Of a stretch of DNA of 64,000 nt, positions 33,507-43,487 are shown piece after piece. Each line of letters starts with the position of its first letter. Positions within the stretch are counted from its first letter, which is position 1. A model generated the notes under the pieces. The model saw only the letters and a program-made list of their open reading frames with translations, did no database searches and had not been told where the DNA came from. Source of the stretch: Sediminibacterium soli (GTDB lineage Bacteria > Bacteroidota > Bacteroidia > Chitinophagales > Chitinophagaceae). The position numbers and the translations under genes are program-made. The stretch lies in the NCBI RefSeq assembly GCF_009939225.1, contig NZ_JAACJR010000003.1, forward strand, positions 124,001-188,000. The letters are read 5' to 3'.

Positions 33507-34520
33507 ATGAAATATTTCGCGATCATACTCTTCGCCACACTGGCAACTGTTCAATTACAGGCACAAAACACAACCCAGCTGCGCGAGCAGTCGAGAACGG
33601 CTTTGCAGCAGGGCGATTTTGACAAAGCCATTGCCACGCTTAACCAGGCAAGACAGGCAGAGCCGAACAATATTGAAGTGCTGAAAGACCTTACCTATAC
33701 CTATTTCCTCAAAAGAGATTTCGGTGCCGCGATAGAAACCGGCAAACCCATGGTGGAGCTTCCGGAGGCAGACCAGCAATCGTTCCAGATACTCGGTCTT
33801 TGCTACAAAGCCACCGCCTCTGCCAAGGAAGCAGCGAAACTGTACAAAACCGCGTTGCAGAAATTTCCCAACAGTGGCGTGATCTATAACGAATACGGTG
33901 AGCTGCTGGCCATGGATAAGAACCTGGATGACGCAATCGGCGAATGGGAAAAAGGCATTCGCCAGGATCCGAATTACAGCGGCAATTACTACAATGCCGC
34001 CATGTATTACAGCCGTACCATGAACTGGACCAGGCTTGTTTTGTACGGGGAGAATTTCCTCAACCTCGAAAGTTTTACAAAACGTTCCGATGATATAAAA
34101 TCCGTTTTGTTCGATGCTTATAAAAAAGCGCTCGCGCCGGGGGCACTTGCCAACCTGCAGCAGGCAAAAGGTCTTTCCGATTTTGAGAAAGAGGTACTCG
34201 CCTCTTTTGTCCAGGCCGCTTCCGCAGTAAAAGACGGCGGCACGGTTGAAAGCATCACCGCCATGCGCAAACAGTTCATCCAGGACTGGGTGCGCATCAA
34301 ACGGACACAATACCCTTACCGTTTATTCGAACACGGGCAGCAACTGATCGGCGATGGTTTGTTCGATGCCTATAACTACTGGCTGTTCCATACACCCGCC
34401 AATGAAGCTGCTTACCAGAGCTGGCAGGGCACCCACGCAAAAGAAGCAGACGGGTTTAAAAAACTGCAGGAAAGCAAGGTGTTCAAGATACCTGCGGGAC
34501 AGTATTATTTCAAGTCGTAA
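33507..34520 (+). CDS. exported tetratricopeptide-repeat protein
   Basis: 337 residues with a signal peptide (about 1-19, ending LQAQ). Several TPR motifs follow, for example ALQQGDFDKAIATLNQARQAEPNN, LGLCYKATASAKEAAKLYKTALQKFPNS and YGELLAMDKNLDDAIGEWEKGIRQDPN. The C-terminal third (VRIKRTQYPYRLFEHGQQLI...GQYYFKS) is not TPR-like and is unrecognised. It is probably periplasmic and involved in protein-protein contacts. Confidence 0.82.
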   Translation: MKYFAIILFATLATVQLQAQNTTQLREQSRTALQQGDFDKAIATLNQARQAEPNNIEVLKDLTYTYFLKRDFGAAIETGKPMVELPEADQQSFQILGLCYKATASAKEAAKLYKTALQKFPNSGVIYNEYGELLAMDKNLDDAIGEWEKGIRQDPNYSGNYYNAAMYYSRTMNWTRLVLYGENFLNLESFTKRSDDIKSVLFDAYKKALAPGALANLQQAKGLSDFEKEVLASFVQAASAVKDGGTVESITAMRKQFIQDWVRIKRTQYPYRLFEHGQQLIGDGLFDAYNYWLFHTPANEAAYQSWQGTHAKEADGFKKLQESKVFKIPAGQYYFKS

Positions 34521-34586
34521 CAGTCCATCCGCCTGCTATAGTTATCTCAGCTTTTTTGCTTATTTTGACAGTTCTAAATCCTTTTT

Positions 34587-34868
34587 ATGGAACCGTCAAA
34601 AGATCAGCGTCTCTGGCGAATGGCTCAGAAAAGAGCCAGCTTCAAGAAATCATTATACAGTTACCTGGTGATCTGTGCTTTCTTCTGGGCAATCTGGTGG
34701 ATCACAACCGGGCGCACACAGGGCTTCAGCAGCCACCCATGGCCTGTATGGGTTATGCTGGGCTGGGGCGTTGCGCTGGGTTTCCAGTATTTTGATGCCT
34801 ATAGCGGAAGTAAGGAAGACCTTGCCGAAGAGGAATATGAGCGACTGAAACGCGACCAGGGAGCCTGA
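34587..34868 (+). CDS. small 2TM-domain protein
   Basis: 93-residue protein with two membrane helices (about 23-41, YSYLVICAFFWAIWWITTG, and 50-68, WPVWVMLGWGVALGFQYFDAY) joined by a short loop, with charged ends. It matches the 2TM domain often attached to Bacteroidota histidine kinases, here standing alone. It lies 32 bp before the acyl-CoA synthetase gene on the same strand. Confidence 0.8.
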   Translation: MEPSKDQRLWRMAQKRASFKKSLYSYLVICAFFWAIWWITTGRTQGFSSHPWPVWVMLGWGVALGFQYFDAYSGSKEDLAEEEYERLKRDQGA

Positions 34869-34900
34869 TCTGCTATTCTTTGATCTGATTAACGATTGCC

Positions 34901-36685
34901 ATGACCACCAGGAGACTATTTGATTGTATCGATTACCAGCTGGAGCATTTTCCCAAACCCGATATGCTCAACGCCAAGGAAAAAGGAGTATGGGTGAACT
35001 ACAGCACGCAGCAGGTGGCCGATATCGTGAACCGCTTCAGCGCAGGCCTGCTGAAACTCGGTGTAAGCGGCGGCGATTTCAGTGCAGAGAACAGCGATAA
35101 GATCGCCATCATCAGCAATAACCGCCCCGAATGGATCTTTACCGATATGGCCGCGCAGCAGCTGGGGGCCATCCTGGTTCCGGTTTACCCAACCACCAAT
35201 CCTGCGGAACTGGCTTTTATCCTGCGCGATGCCGCGGTGAAATACATGTTCGTGAGCAGTCACGACCTGCTCGAAAAAGTAAAAAGCATAACCGCAGAAG
35301 TGCCCTCTCTGCAGGGCATTTATACTTTTGAACCTATCGATGGGGCAAAACACTGGAGCGAAGTAACCGCACTGGCCGACGAAGCCGCGCTGCAGCAGGT
35401 GGCGGTGATCAGGCAGTCAATCCCCGTAACACATCTTGCCACCATCATCTATACTTCGGGCACCACCGGTACGCCCAAAGGGGTGATGCTGAGCCATAAG
35501 AATATTTACAGCAACCTGTATTTTTCAAAACAGAGTTTCCCGTTCGAAGACGCGCCGCAAACCCGTGTGCTGAGCTTTCTTCCGCTGAACCATATCTTCG
35601 AAAAAACGGTTTCTTATATCTATCTGTACAGCGGCATCAGTATTTTTTACGCAGAGAGCCTGGAAACCATCGGCGATAACCTGCGCGAAATAAAACCCGA
35701 CGGGTTTACCACCGTACCGCGCTTGCTGGAGAAAGTTTTTGAGCGGATCATGCACACCGGTTCGCAGCTAACAGGTATCAAAAAGAAACTGTTTTTCTGG
35801 GCGGTGGCGCTGGGAGAGAAATACGATAACCGCGTCAGCGGCGGCGCCTGGTACAATATGCAGCTGGCCATTGCCAATAAACTCATCTTCAGCAAATGGC
35901 GCGAGGCGCTGGGCGGCAAAGTGTCCTATATTGTAACCGGCGGTGCGGCCTGCCAGGTAAAACTGCTGCGCATTTTCAACGCCGCAAAGATCCCCGTTTA
36001 CGAAGGGTATGGTCCTACAGAGAACAGTCCTGTGATTTCGGTTAACCGAAAAGAAGCAGGCGGAACAAAATTCGGCACCGTGGGTCCGCCCATCAAAGGC
36101 ATCGAGGTGAGGCTGGAAGAAGACGGTGAAATATGCGTGTCGGGCCCCTGTGTAATGGAGGGGTATTACAAACGCCCCGATCTTACGGCAGATGCGGTGA
36201 TCAACGGGTGGCTGCATACCGGCGATATCGGCGTATGGGACGAAAACAAATTTCTGAAGATCACCGACAGAAAAAAAGAACTGTTCAAGACAAGCGGCGG
36301 CAAATACGTGGCGCCGCAGCCGATCGAGAACAAACTCAAGGAAAACCCCTTTGTGGAGCAGGTAATGGTGGTGGGCGCGGAAAGGAAATTCGTAGGGGCC
36401 CTGATCGTTCCTTCCTTCACCTCGCTGAAAAACTGGGCAAAAGAAAAAAACATCAGCTTTCAAACCAACGAAGAACTGATACATAAACCTGAGACACTGG
36501 CATTGTACAAACAGATCGTGGAAGACAATAACGCGGTCTTTAACCATGTGGAACAGATCAAAAAATTCGAACTCCTTCCGCAGGAATGGACCATTGAAAC
36601 CGGTGAGATGACACCCAAGCTGAGTCTGAAACGCAAGGTGGTGATGGAGAAATTCAGGGAAGCGATTGAGCGAATATACGGGTGA
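34901..36685 (+). CDS. long-chain fatty acid--CoA ligase (AMP-forming)
   Basis: 594-residue adenylate-forming enzyme that activates fatty acids to acyl-CoA. The AMP-binding P-loop IIYTSGTTGTPKGVMLSHKN, the EGYGPTENSPVIS motif, the WLHTGDIGVWDENKFLKITDRKKELFKTSGGKYVAPQPIE hinge region and the C-terminal lysine-containing segment are all present. No signal peptide; probably peripheral on the cytoplasmic membrane. Chain-length preference cannot be read from the sequence. Confidence 0.94.
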   Translation: MTTRRLFDCIDYQLEHFPKPDMLNAKEKGVWVNYSTQQVADIVNRFSAGLLKLGVSGGDFSAENSDKIAIISNNRPEWIFTDMAAQQLGAILVPVYPTTNPAELAFILRDAAVKYMFVSSHDLLEKVKSITAEVPSLQGIYTFEPIDGAKHWSEVTALADEAALQQVAVIRQSIPVTHLATIIYTSGTTGTPKGVMLSHKNIYSNLYFSKQSFPFEDAPQTRVLSFLPLNHIFEKTVSYIYLYSGISIFYAESLETIGDNLREIKPDGFTTVPRLLEKVFERIMHTGSQLTGIKKKLFFWAVALGEKYDNRVSGGAWYNMQLAIANKLIFSKWREALGGKVSYIVTGGAACQVKLLRIFNAAKIPVYEGYGPTENSPVISVNRKEAGGTKFGTVGPPIKGIEVRLEEDGEICVSGPCVMEGYYKRPDLTADAVINGWLHTGDIGVWDENKFLKITDRKKELFKTSGGKYVAPQPIENKLKENPFVEQVMVVGAERKFVGALIVPSFTSLKNWAKEKNISFQTNEELIHKPETLALYKQIVEDNNAVFNHVEQIKKFELLPQEWTIETGEMTPKLSLKRKVVMEKFREAIERIYG

Positions 36686-36801
36686 GGGAGTATCGGATAT
36701 TGAACAGGGAACAGCAAATGTCGCAGTATTGATTTCTGCAGATCGGTATTCCCCCGCCCGGTAATCGGTATTTTCTTATTGTAAACTAAAACATCTCTGC
36801 T

Positions 36802-38427
36802 ATGTCCACATTGCTTCGCCGGATGATGCCGGCTTTGTTATTTACGGTATGCGGTGCAACGGTTTTATGCGCCCAGCCGGTAAAAAAATATGATTCGGTT
36901 TTTGTCGGCAAACTGAAAGCCGCTGCGTTAACAGCTGTATCGGGCAAGGAAAAAGCGGTGCAGGAAATGGTGGATATGGTGTTCAGCTTCGGCGAGCTGG
37001 GCTTTCAGGAAACGGAAACATCAAAATACCTCACAGGCATTCTGGAAAAGAACGGGTTCGCCATCGAACGGAATATTTCCGGTATACCCACTGCCTGGAT
37101 GGCGCGCTGGGGTAATGGCAGCCCGGTAATTGCACTGGGCAGCGATATCGATTGTATTCCCAAAGCTTCCCAGAAACCGGGCGTTGCCTACAAAGATCCT
37201 ATCGTGGAAGGCGCGCCCGGTCATGGTGAGGGACATAACTCCGGTCAGGCCGTGATCATCTATGCGGCCATAGCGGCCAAGGAGCTGATGCAGAAAAACA
37301 ATATACCCGGCACCCTGGTGATCTGGCCCGGCGTGGCGGAAGAACTGGTGGCCAGTAAAGCCTGGTATATACGCGACGGCTATTTTAAAAATGTGGACGC
37401 CTGCATCTTCACGCATGTGAGCAGCGATTTTGCCGCCGACTACGGCGATCCGGGTAATAACGGACTGGTATCCGTTCAGTTTTCTTTTGAAGGCGATGCG
37501 GCCCATGCAGCCGGCGCGCCCTGGAGAGGCAAAAGCGCATTGGATGCGGTGGAACTGATGGATATCGGCTGGAACTTCAAACGCGAGCACCTCAAACCCA
37601 CACAGCGATCGCATTACGTGATCACCGATGGCGGCGACCAGCCCAATGTGGTGCCTTCCAAGGCAAGCGTATGGTATTATTTCCGCGAGCGCACTTACGA
37701 GGACATACAGGGCCTGTATGATGCAGGCGTAAAGATAGCGCAGGGTGCGGCTACCATGACCGATACAAAAATGAATTACCGCATACTGGGCACCGCATGG
37801 CCCGGGCATTTCAACAAGGCGCTGGCCATTGCCATGCATAAGAATATAAAAACGGTGGGCTTTCCGCAATGGAGCGAAGCCGATCAGCAGATGGCCCGGG
37901 CCGTGCAGAAACTGGTGGAAGCGCCCAAAAAAGACAACCAGGGAAAACCCATCGACGGGTTGAAATCAAAGATCGACACCGTAAAAGGTTCCGTGCCCTT
38001 CTCCTGGGGCGGCGGCTCTGACGATATTGCGGATATTGCATGGAATGTGCCCACCATCGTATTGCGGTACCCGGCCAATATACCCGGCACAAAAGGCCAT
38101 CACTGGGCCGATGCCATCGCCATGGCTACCCCTATCGCACACAAGGGATCCCTGGCTGGGGCCAAAGCCACCGCGCTTACACTGATCGATCTGTTTACCG
38201 ATCCGCAGGTGCTGGCAGAGGCAAAGGAGTATTTTCTGAACGTGCAGACAAAGGATGTTCAATACAAACCCTTTATCAAAAACACCGATCCTGCACCGGT
38301 TTTTCTCAATAAGGAGATCCAGGGAACCTACCGCGAGCAGATGAAGAAATTTTATTACGATCCGTCCAGATACAGAACCTATCTCGAGCAACTGGGCATC
38401 ACGTATCCCACAACCGAAAAAAAATGA
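36802..38427 (+). CDS. exported M20-family amidohydrolase/peptidase (AbgB-like)
   Basis: 541 residues with a signal peptide (about 1-24, ending LCAQ). The M20 fold is recognised from GELGFQETETSKYLTGILEKNGF, the metal-site regions GSDIDCIPKASQ and PGHGEGHNSGQAV, and PGVAEELVASKAWYIRDGYF. The inserted dimerisation domain contains GDAAHAAGAPWRGKSALDAVELM. The final metal ligand region is near GHHWADA. It resembles the aminobenzoyl-glutamate hydrolase AbgB group, but the substrate is unknown. The long C-terminal tail (about residues 450-541) is specific to this type. Confidence 0.85.
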   Translation: MSTLLRRMMPALLFTVCGATVLCAQPVKKYDSVFVGKLKAAALTAVSGKEKAVQEMVDMVFSFGELGFQETETSKYLTGILEKNGFAIERNISGIPTAWMARWGNGSPVIALGSDIDCIPKASQKPGVAYKDPIVEGAPGHGEGHNSGQAVIIYAAIAAKELMQKNNIPGTLVIWPGVAEELVASKAWYIRDGYFKNVDACIFTHVSSDFAADYGDPGNNGLVSVQFSFEGDAAHAAGAPWRGKSALDAVELMDIGWNFKREHLKPTQRSHYVITDGGDQPNVVPSKASVWYYFRERTYEDIQGLYDAGVKIAQGAATMTDTKMNYRILGTAWPGHFNKALAIAMHKNIKTVGFPQWSEADQQMARAVQKLVEAPKKDNQGKPIDGLKSKIDTVKGSVPFSWGGGSDDIADIAWNVPTIVLRYPANIPGTKGHHWADAIAMATPIAHKGSLAGAKATALTLIDLFTDPQVLAEAKEYFLNVQTKDVQYKPFIKNTDPAPVFLNKEIQGTYREQMKKFYYDPSRYRTYLEQLGITYPTTEKK

Positions 38428-38501
38428 TCTTGGCGGTTAAATAAAATGTAGCGAATTTAGACAACTTGCAACCAGCAGTAAGAATAAACCCGTCTGCTCC
38501 A

Positions 38502-40898
38502 ATGCCATTACTGGTAAGTATAGATTCGTACCGATCGCTGTTTGAGAAATCACTCGATGCATTCTTTATTGCAAGACCTGAAGAAGGCAGGTTGGTCGAG
38601 GTAAATATGGCAGCCTGCCTGATGTTTGGTTACACCAGGGAGGAGATGTTTGGCCTGCACCGTGACCAGGTGATCGATACCTCCGGTCTGCATTTTTCCA
38701 TGTTATTGCACGAGCGCAAGGAAGAAGGAAGCGTCAAAGGGGTGATTACCGGTATCCGGAAAAATGGCGAACGGTTTCCGATGGAGCTTTCTTCCGTGAT
38801 CGTCGAAGACGAAAAAGGCGAGAAATTTGCCTGTACCGTTGCCACCGAGGTATCGGATAAAGCACTTGGTCCGGCAGCCGATATCATCAAGGGCGCCTCT
38901 GTGCTGCACCGGAAAGAAGAGGACAGCCGCGCGCTGCTTGAAAATGTATTGAACAGTCTCACCGACGGCTTCTTTATCCTTAACCGCAACTTCACGATCC
39001 TTTTCTGGAACGCCGCCATTGAAAAAATACTGCACCGCCCCGCCGCAGAAGTGATCGGCAGGAATATCTGGGATGAGTTTCCGGAATTCATCAAACTGTC
39101 CCAGCACGATTATTTCCATCACCTGGTGGACGATAACCGTTCTATCCGTTTCCGCGATTTTTTTCCCGAATACCATATCTGGGCGGATGTAAGCGTTTAC
39201 CCTTCCGAGAAATATATTTCGGTGTACGTGAAAGACGTGACGGAGGTCAAGAACCTGCGAACGCTGGAGAAACTGGAGCGCGATGTGCTGGAGATGAATG
39301 CCCGCCCGAACAGCAATATCGAAAACACGCTTGATTTTTACCTGCGCGCCATCGAAGGATTGCACGAGGGCATGTATTGCTCGGTAATGCGTATCAAGGG
39401 CAATATGCTATATGAATGGGCGGGATCGAGCCTGCCGAAACCTGTCAGGGAGCGGTTGCAGAAAGGCATTCCGGTTGCGGAAAACTCGGGATCCTGCGGC
39501 ACTTCGGCTTTCCGAAAAGAGAAAGTGGTGGTGACCGATATCGAAAACGATCCGCAATGGGCGGAAACCTGGCCCGAGGCCGCAGAAAGCGGGATCAAAG
39601 CAAGCTGGTCGCTTCCCATCATAGACTCGCATAACAGGGTAATGGGCACGTTTGCGATCTATTACAAAACCAATAAAACACCCACACCCAACGAAGAATA
39701 CACACTCGAAAGGGTTAAGAACCTTTTGATGATCATTCTCGAAAACAAACTTTCGGTGGAGGCCGTACGGCACAGCAACCAGCGCTACGATATGGTGGCG
39801 CTTGCCACCAACGATGCGATATGGGACTGGGACACCGAGTCGGATATGGTATCCCGTACGGGCAAGGGATTGAAAATGTTGTTTGGCTACGATCTCGAGG
39901 AATCGCAGGACGACGGGAATTTCTGGCACAAACGCATACACCCGGATGATATTGGCCAGGTATTTGAGAAACAGAAAAGGATACTGGAGAACCCCGCGGA
40001 AATGTATTGGGAAGACGAATACCGTTTCCTGAAAAAGAGCGGCATCTATGCGTATGTGCACGACAAGGGATACATTATCCGCGACGATGCCGGCAGGGCC
40101 GTTCGGGTACTCGGTGCCACCAGGGATATCACGGAACGAAAGGAAAGCGAGGCGCTGCTGCTGGAACTCAATAACCGGCTGAAGCAACGGGCAGACGAAC
40201 TGTCGGCCTCCAATGTGGAGCTCGAACGGTTTGCCTATATCGCCTCGCACGATATGCAGGAGCCGTTGCGGATGATCACCAGCTTTTTGCAGCTGTTCAA
40301 GAAGAAATACGAAGACCAGATAGACGAAACAGCGGAACAATACATCCATTTTGCGGTAGACGGTGCGGAGCGGATGAAAAAACTGATACAGGATCTCCTG
40401 CAATATTCGCGCGTGGGCTCCAACAAGGAAAATTTCGAGGAAATCAATACCAATGCCTTGCTTGATGAAGTGGTGAACGTATTTTTAGCGGCCCTGGAAG
40501 AAACAGGTGCCATCATTACTGTAGACGCATTGCCTGATCTGAAAGCAAACCGGACGCAGCTGTTCCAGCTTTTTCAGAACCTGATCGGCAACGCCATGAA
40601 ATACCACAGCGGAGAACCGCCGGTGATACAGATAGAAGGAAAAGAAGAAGACAACCATTACCAGTTCAGCGTAAGCGATAACGGTATCGGCATCAAACCC
40701 GTTTTTTTTGAAAAGATATTTGTGCTGTTCCAGCGCCTGCACCATAAACACGAATACAGCGGCACCGGCATAGGGCTGGCTATCTGCAAGAAGATCGTTG
40801 ACAGACATCATGGAAAGATCTGGGTTTCATCCGAACCCGGTAAAGGCAGCACTTTTTTCTTTACTATTGCCAAACATCTTGACGGAAAACTGAATTGA
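38502..40898 (+). CDS. multi-sensor histidine kinase (PAS-PAS-GAF-PAS-HisKA-HATPase)
   Basis: Soluble hybrid-free sensor kinase, 798 residues from the ATG at 38502 (MPLLVSIDSYRSLFEKSLDAFF). A TTG at 38466 could add 12 residues. Domains in order: PAS (about 5-115), PAS (about 145-260), GAF (about 285-430), PAS/PAC (about 440-560), HisKA with His583 in YIASHDMQEPLR, and HATPase with the N, G1 (DNGIGIKP) and G2 (GTGIGLAICKK) boxes. No membrane segment is seen, so it senses a cytoplasmic or redox/light-type signal. It is followed after 42 nt by a REC-PAS-kinase gene, probably its partner. Confidence 0.93.
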   Translation: MPLLVSIDSYRSLFEKSLDAFFIARPEEGRLVEVNMAACLMFGYTREEMFGLHRDQVIDTSGLHFSMLLHERKEEGSVKGVITGIRKNGERFPMELSSVIVEDEKGEKFACTVATEVSDKALGPAADIIKGASVLHRKEEDSRALLENVLNSLTDGFFILNRNFTILFWNAAIEKILHRPAAEVIGRNIWDEFPEFIKLSQHDYFHHLVDDNRSIRFRDFFPEYHIWADVSVYPSEKYISVYVKDVTEVKNLRTLEKLERDVLEMNARPNSNIENTLDFYLRAIEGLHEGMYCSVMRIKGNMLYEWAGSSLPKPVRERLQKGIPVAENSGSCGTSAFRKEKVVVTDIENDPQWAETWPEAAESGIKASWSLPIIDSHNRVMGTFAIYYKTNKTPTPNEEYTLERVKNLLMIILENKLSVEAVRHSNQRYDMVALATNDAIWDWDTESDMVSRTGKGLKMLFGYDLEESQDDGNFWHKRIHPDDIGQVFEKQKRILENPAEMYWEDEYRFLKKSGIYAYVHDKGYIIRDDAGRAVRVLGATRDITERKESEALLLELNNRLKQRADELSASNVELERFAYIASHDMQEPLRMITSFLQLFKKKYEDQIDETAEQYIHFAVDGAERMKKLIQDLLQYSRVGSNKENFEEINTNALLDEVVNVFLAALEETGAIITVDALPDLKANRTQLFQLFQNLIGNAMKYHSGEPPVIQIEGKEEDNHYQFSVSDNGIGIKPVFFEKIFVLFQRLHHKHEYSGTGIGLAICKKIVDRHHGKIWVSSEPGKGSTFFFTIAKHLDGKLN

Positions 40899-40940
40899 TC
40901 AATACATAAACAGGAACAAGGCCAGCAGCCAGCAAGGTAT

Positions 40941-42419
40941 ATGAACGAAAAGCCCGCGAACATATCGGAGAACATCCATCAGTTGAACATACTGATCGTA
41001 GAAGACAATCCCGGAGACATGTTCCTGCTGGAAGAAACGCTTGGTATGACGCGTATTCCTTTTGGCAAGGTATGGAAAGCGCATACCGCCACGGATGCGA
41101 TCAAAATACTGGGAGAACATACGGTTGATGTGGTATTGCTGGACCTTTCGCTTCCCGACAGCTCGGGGTTTAATTCTTACGAGCAGATCAATGAACACGC
41201 GTCCGCCATTCCCATCATCGTGCTGACCGGTCTGGCCGATATGGATCTTGCACTCGAAACCATGGCCAGCGGCGGACAGGATTACCTGATCAAAGGCGAG
41301 TTCGATGAACACCTGCTGGCAAAATCCATCCAGTACAGCATCGAACGCAACCGCATCCGCGAAAGCCTGCGCGAGAGCAACGAGAGCTACCGGAACCTGT
41401 TCTATAATAACCCCATGCCCATCTTCATCTGGGATCTTCATACCATGGACGTGCTGGAAGTGAACGAGGTGGCGCAGAAAGAATACGGGTACACCAGGGA
41501 CGAAATGCTCACGATGAAGATCACCGATTTCAGGCCGAGCACCGATCATGAACGTACCAAAGCGTTTGCACAGGAGTTCCTGCTGTCGGATGTTGCGCGC
41601 AAATCAGCGATCTGGCACCAGTTGCGGAAGAACGGCGAACTGATGGTGCTGGATGTTTCATCGCACCGGATCGATTACAAGGGGCGCACTGCCATACTGG
41701 CCATCCATAACAATATCACGGAACGGGTGAGGCTGGAGGAAAAGCTGGAAGAGGAACGCCTGATGAAGCAGAAAGAGATCACCGAAGCCACCATACGCGT
41801 ACAGGAAAAAGAACGGTACGATATCAGCTCCGAGTTGCATGATAACGTAAACCAGCAACTGACGGTGGCCATGATGTACATAGCCTCGGCCCAGCAGAGA
41901 AGTCCTGAAAACACCGAACTGCTGAAACAGTCCTCGTCGTTTATCCTTAACGCCATCGAAGAGATCCGCAAACTATCGCAGAACCTGGTTACCCCGCTGA
42001 TCAAACATTTTGGCCTGGGAAAAGCCGCCGAAGGTTTGCTGGACGATATTTCCGCTGTCAATAATTTTCATATAGACTTCAACGCGGACAGTTTTTACGA
42101 AGAGGATATCCTGTACGATTTTAAACTGAACCTGTTCCGTATCCTGCAGGAGGTGATGAACAATATCATCAAACACGCAAAAGCCAGTACGGTAACCATC
42201 ACCTTAACAAGAGATGCCTCGTTTATTCATCTTGCCGTGGTAGATGATGGCGTTGGATTTGATACCGGGAAACACAAAAAAGGCATCGGCATCTACAATA
42301 TCATGAGCCGCGCGGATCTCTACAATGCAGAAGCGGAAATAAAATCCTCTCCCGGCAATGGCTGCCATATCACCATTCGTTTCCCGCTGACCGAAGACAT
42401 CCTGGTCAGTGAAGACTGA
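40941..42419 (+). CDS. REC-PAS-HisKA_3-HATPase histidine kinase
   Basis: 492 residues. An N-terminal receiver domain (about 14-130) has Asp68 in VVLLDLSLPD, with Thr in VLTG and Lys in YLIKGEF at the usual places. A PAS domain (about 145-265) follows, then a coiled-coil linker, a HisKA_3 domain with His300 in SSELHDNVNQQL, and a HATPase (DDGVGFDTG). HisKA_3 kinases normally pair with LuxR/NarL-type regulators, and none is adjacent. The receiver may accept phosphate from the kinase just upstream and gate this one. Its last 14 nt overlap the convergent gene on the other strand. Confidence 0.93.
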   Translation: MNEKPANISENIHQLNILIVEDNPGDMFLLEETLGMTRIPFGKVWKAHTATDAIKILGEHTVDVVLLDLSLPDSSGFNSYEQINEHASAIPIIVLTGLADMDLALETMASGGQDYLIKGEFDEHLLAKSIQYSIERNRIRESLRESNESYRNLFYNNPMPIFIWDLHTMDVLEVNEVAQKEYGYTRDEMLTMKITDFRPSTDHERTKAFAQEFLLSDVARKSAIWHQLRKNGELMVLDVSSHRIDYKGRTAILAIHNNITERVRLEEKLEEERLMKQKEITEATIRVQEKERYDISSELHDNVNQQLTVAMMYIASAQQRSPENTELLKQSSSFILNAIEEIRKLSQNLVTPLIKHFGLGKAAEGLLDDISAVNNFHIDFNADSFYEEDILYDFKLNLFRILQEVMNNIIKHAKASTVTITLTRDASFIHLAVVDDGVGFDTGKHKKGIGIYNIMSRADLYNAEAEIKSSPGNGCHITIRFPLTEDILVSED

Positions 42420-42897
42420 TCACCCTGGACAGCTTCCACTTTCCGTGTTCTTTGCGCCAGAGCTGAACAAATTTGGCGAAACGTGTTTGCGGGGGCGGTT
42501 TTTCCTGGTTATTATGAAACCCGTGCATACCCATTTCCACGGCGCCTGTATTGGGAATGGCATACACTTCTATACTGCCGGGTTTTAACTCGCGGGTCAC
42601 TTTTCCGCAGATATTGTTCCTGAGTGCGGTCAGTATATCCTGTTTGTTGGTGGTGAGTCCGCCCTGGTCGTGGTAGAATTCAATATCGGCCGAGATCATC
42701 GAGTCCATCACCGCCATCTTGCAGTTGTTATACGCATCAAAGAAAAGACTGTCGGCCCTCACGATTTCTTTGTACAAACTTTCTTTATCGTCTGCTGCGT
42801 GTGAGAGACGGGCTGTTTTGCCGGGGTTGTTGCCTGCGGGGGCGCAGAAACCCATGGTTGCTGCGGCAAGCAGCAGCCAGACATGATTTTTTTTCAT
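42406..42897 (-). CDS. exported NTF2-like (nuclear transport factor 2 fold) protein
   Basis: 163 residues with a signal peptide at about 1-18 (WLLLAAATMGFCAPA). The rest has the NTF2-like/DUF4440 pattern: VRADSLFFDAYNNCKMAVMDSMISADIEFYHDQGGLTTNKQDILTALRNN, then FAKFVQLWRKEHGKWKLSRVISLH. Function unknown; such proteins are small binding or isomerase-like folds. It begins directly after the DUF1648 gene with no gap, so the two are coupled. The stop overlaps the convergent kinase gene by 14 nt. Confidence 0.82.
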   Translation of the reverse strand: MKKNHVWLLLAAATMGFCAPAGNNPGKTARLSHAADDKESLYKEIVRADSLFFDAYNNCKMAVMDSMISADIEFYHDQGGLTTNKQDILTALRNNICGKVTRELKPGSIEVYAIPNTGAVEMGMHGFHNNQEKPPPQTRFAKFVQLWRKEHGKWKLSRVISLH

Positions 42898-43431
42898 TTA
42901 AACGGATTTGGATGAACGCAGGGACCTGACCACAAAAAACAGAACGGGTACAAACATAAACACAATGATTATCGGGATCAGCCATGTGCCCATATGTATG
43001 TTTATTCCGGTTGCAATAAAATAAGTGTACACAAGTATGATCAGGAACAGCACCAGCAACAGGGTCTTCAGGTAACGGATCAGTCTTGTTGCCAGTGTGT
43101 ATTGCCTGACGGCATTTGCCCCCGTGATGGATACCGGGTAATTGAAAATATGCGGGAACCGGTTGATCAGTGTCAGCAGAAAAAACAAAAAAGAACCGAT
43201 CAGCGGCAGGATAAAAATGCTGCGTTTGTTACCCGATCTGTCTGCCACACCTTTGAAATTGAAATGGGTGGGAATGATATCCGGCAGCCTGCTGTAGGCA
43301 AAAACAGCAAACGCCCAGAGGCAGAGCAGCAGCGCTATACCCGACCATTCCAATACACGATCGGCTTTGGTTTGTGTGAGTTGTATTCTTGGTCTCGGAC
43401 CCATGCAAAGCAATTGCGTAGTAAGGTACAT
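42898..43431 (-). CDS. DUF1648 family membrane protein
   Basis: 177 residues with four predicted membrane segments. The DUF1648 signature is SRLPDIIPTHFNFKGVADRSGNK. DUF1648 proteins are related to the SdpI/immunity type of membrane protein; the role here is unknown. A second ATG nine codons in (43404), preceded by TTGCTTTG, could be the true start. Confidence 0.78.
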   Translation of the reverse strand: MYLTTQLLCMGPRPRIQLTQTKADRVLEWSGIALLLCLWAFAVFAYSRLPDIIPTHFNFKGVADRSGNKRSIFILPLIGSFLFFLLTLINRFPHIFNYPVSITGANAVRQYTLATRLIRYLKTLLLVLFLIILVYTYFIATGINIHMGTWLIPIIIVFMFVPVLFFVVRSLRSSKSV

Positions 43432-43487
43432 ACTTTTTTAACGGCCTCCTACCCCGGGCATGGCATTAAATTGGTACAACATGCGCT

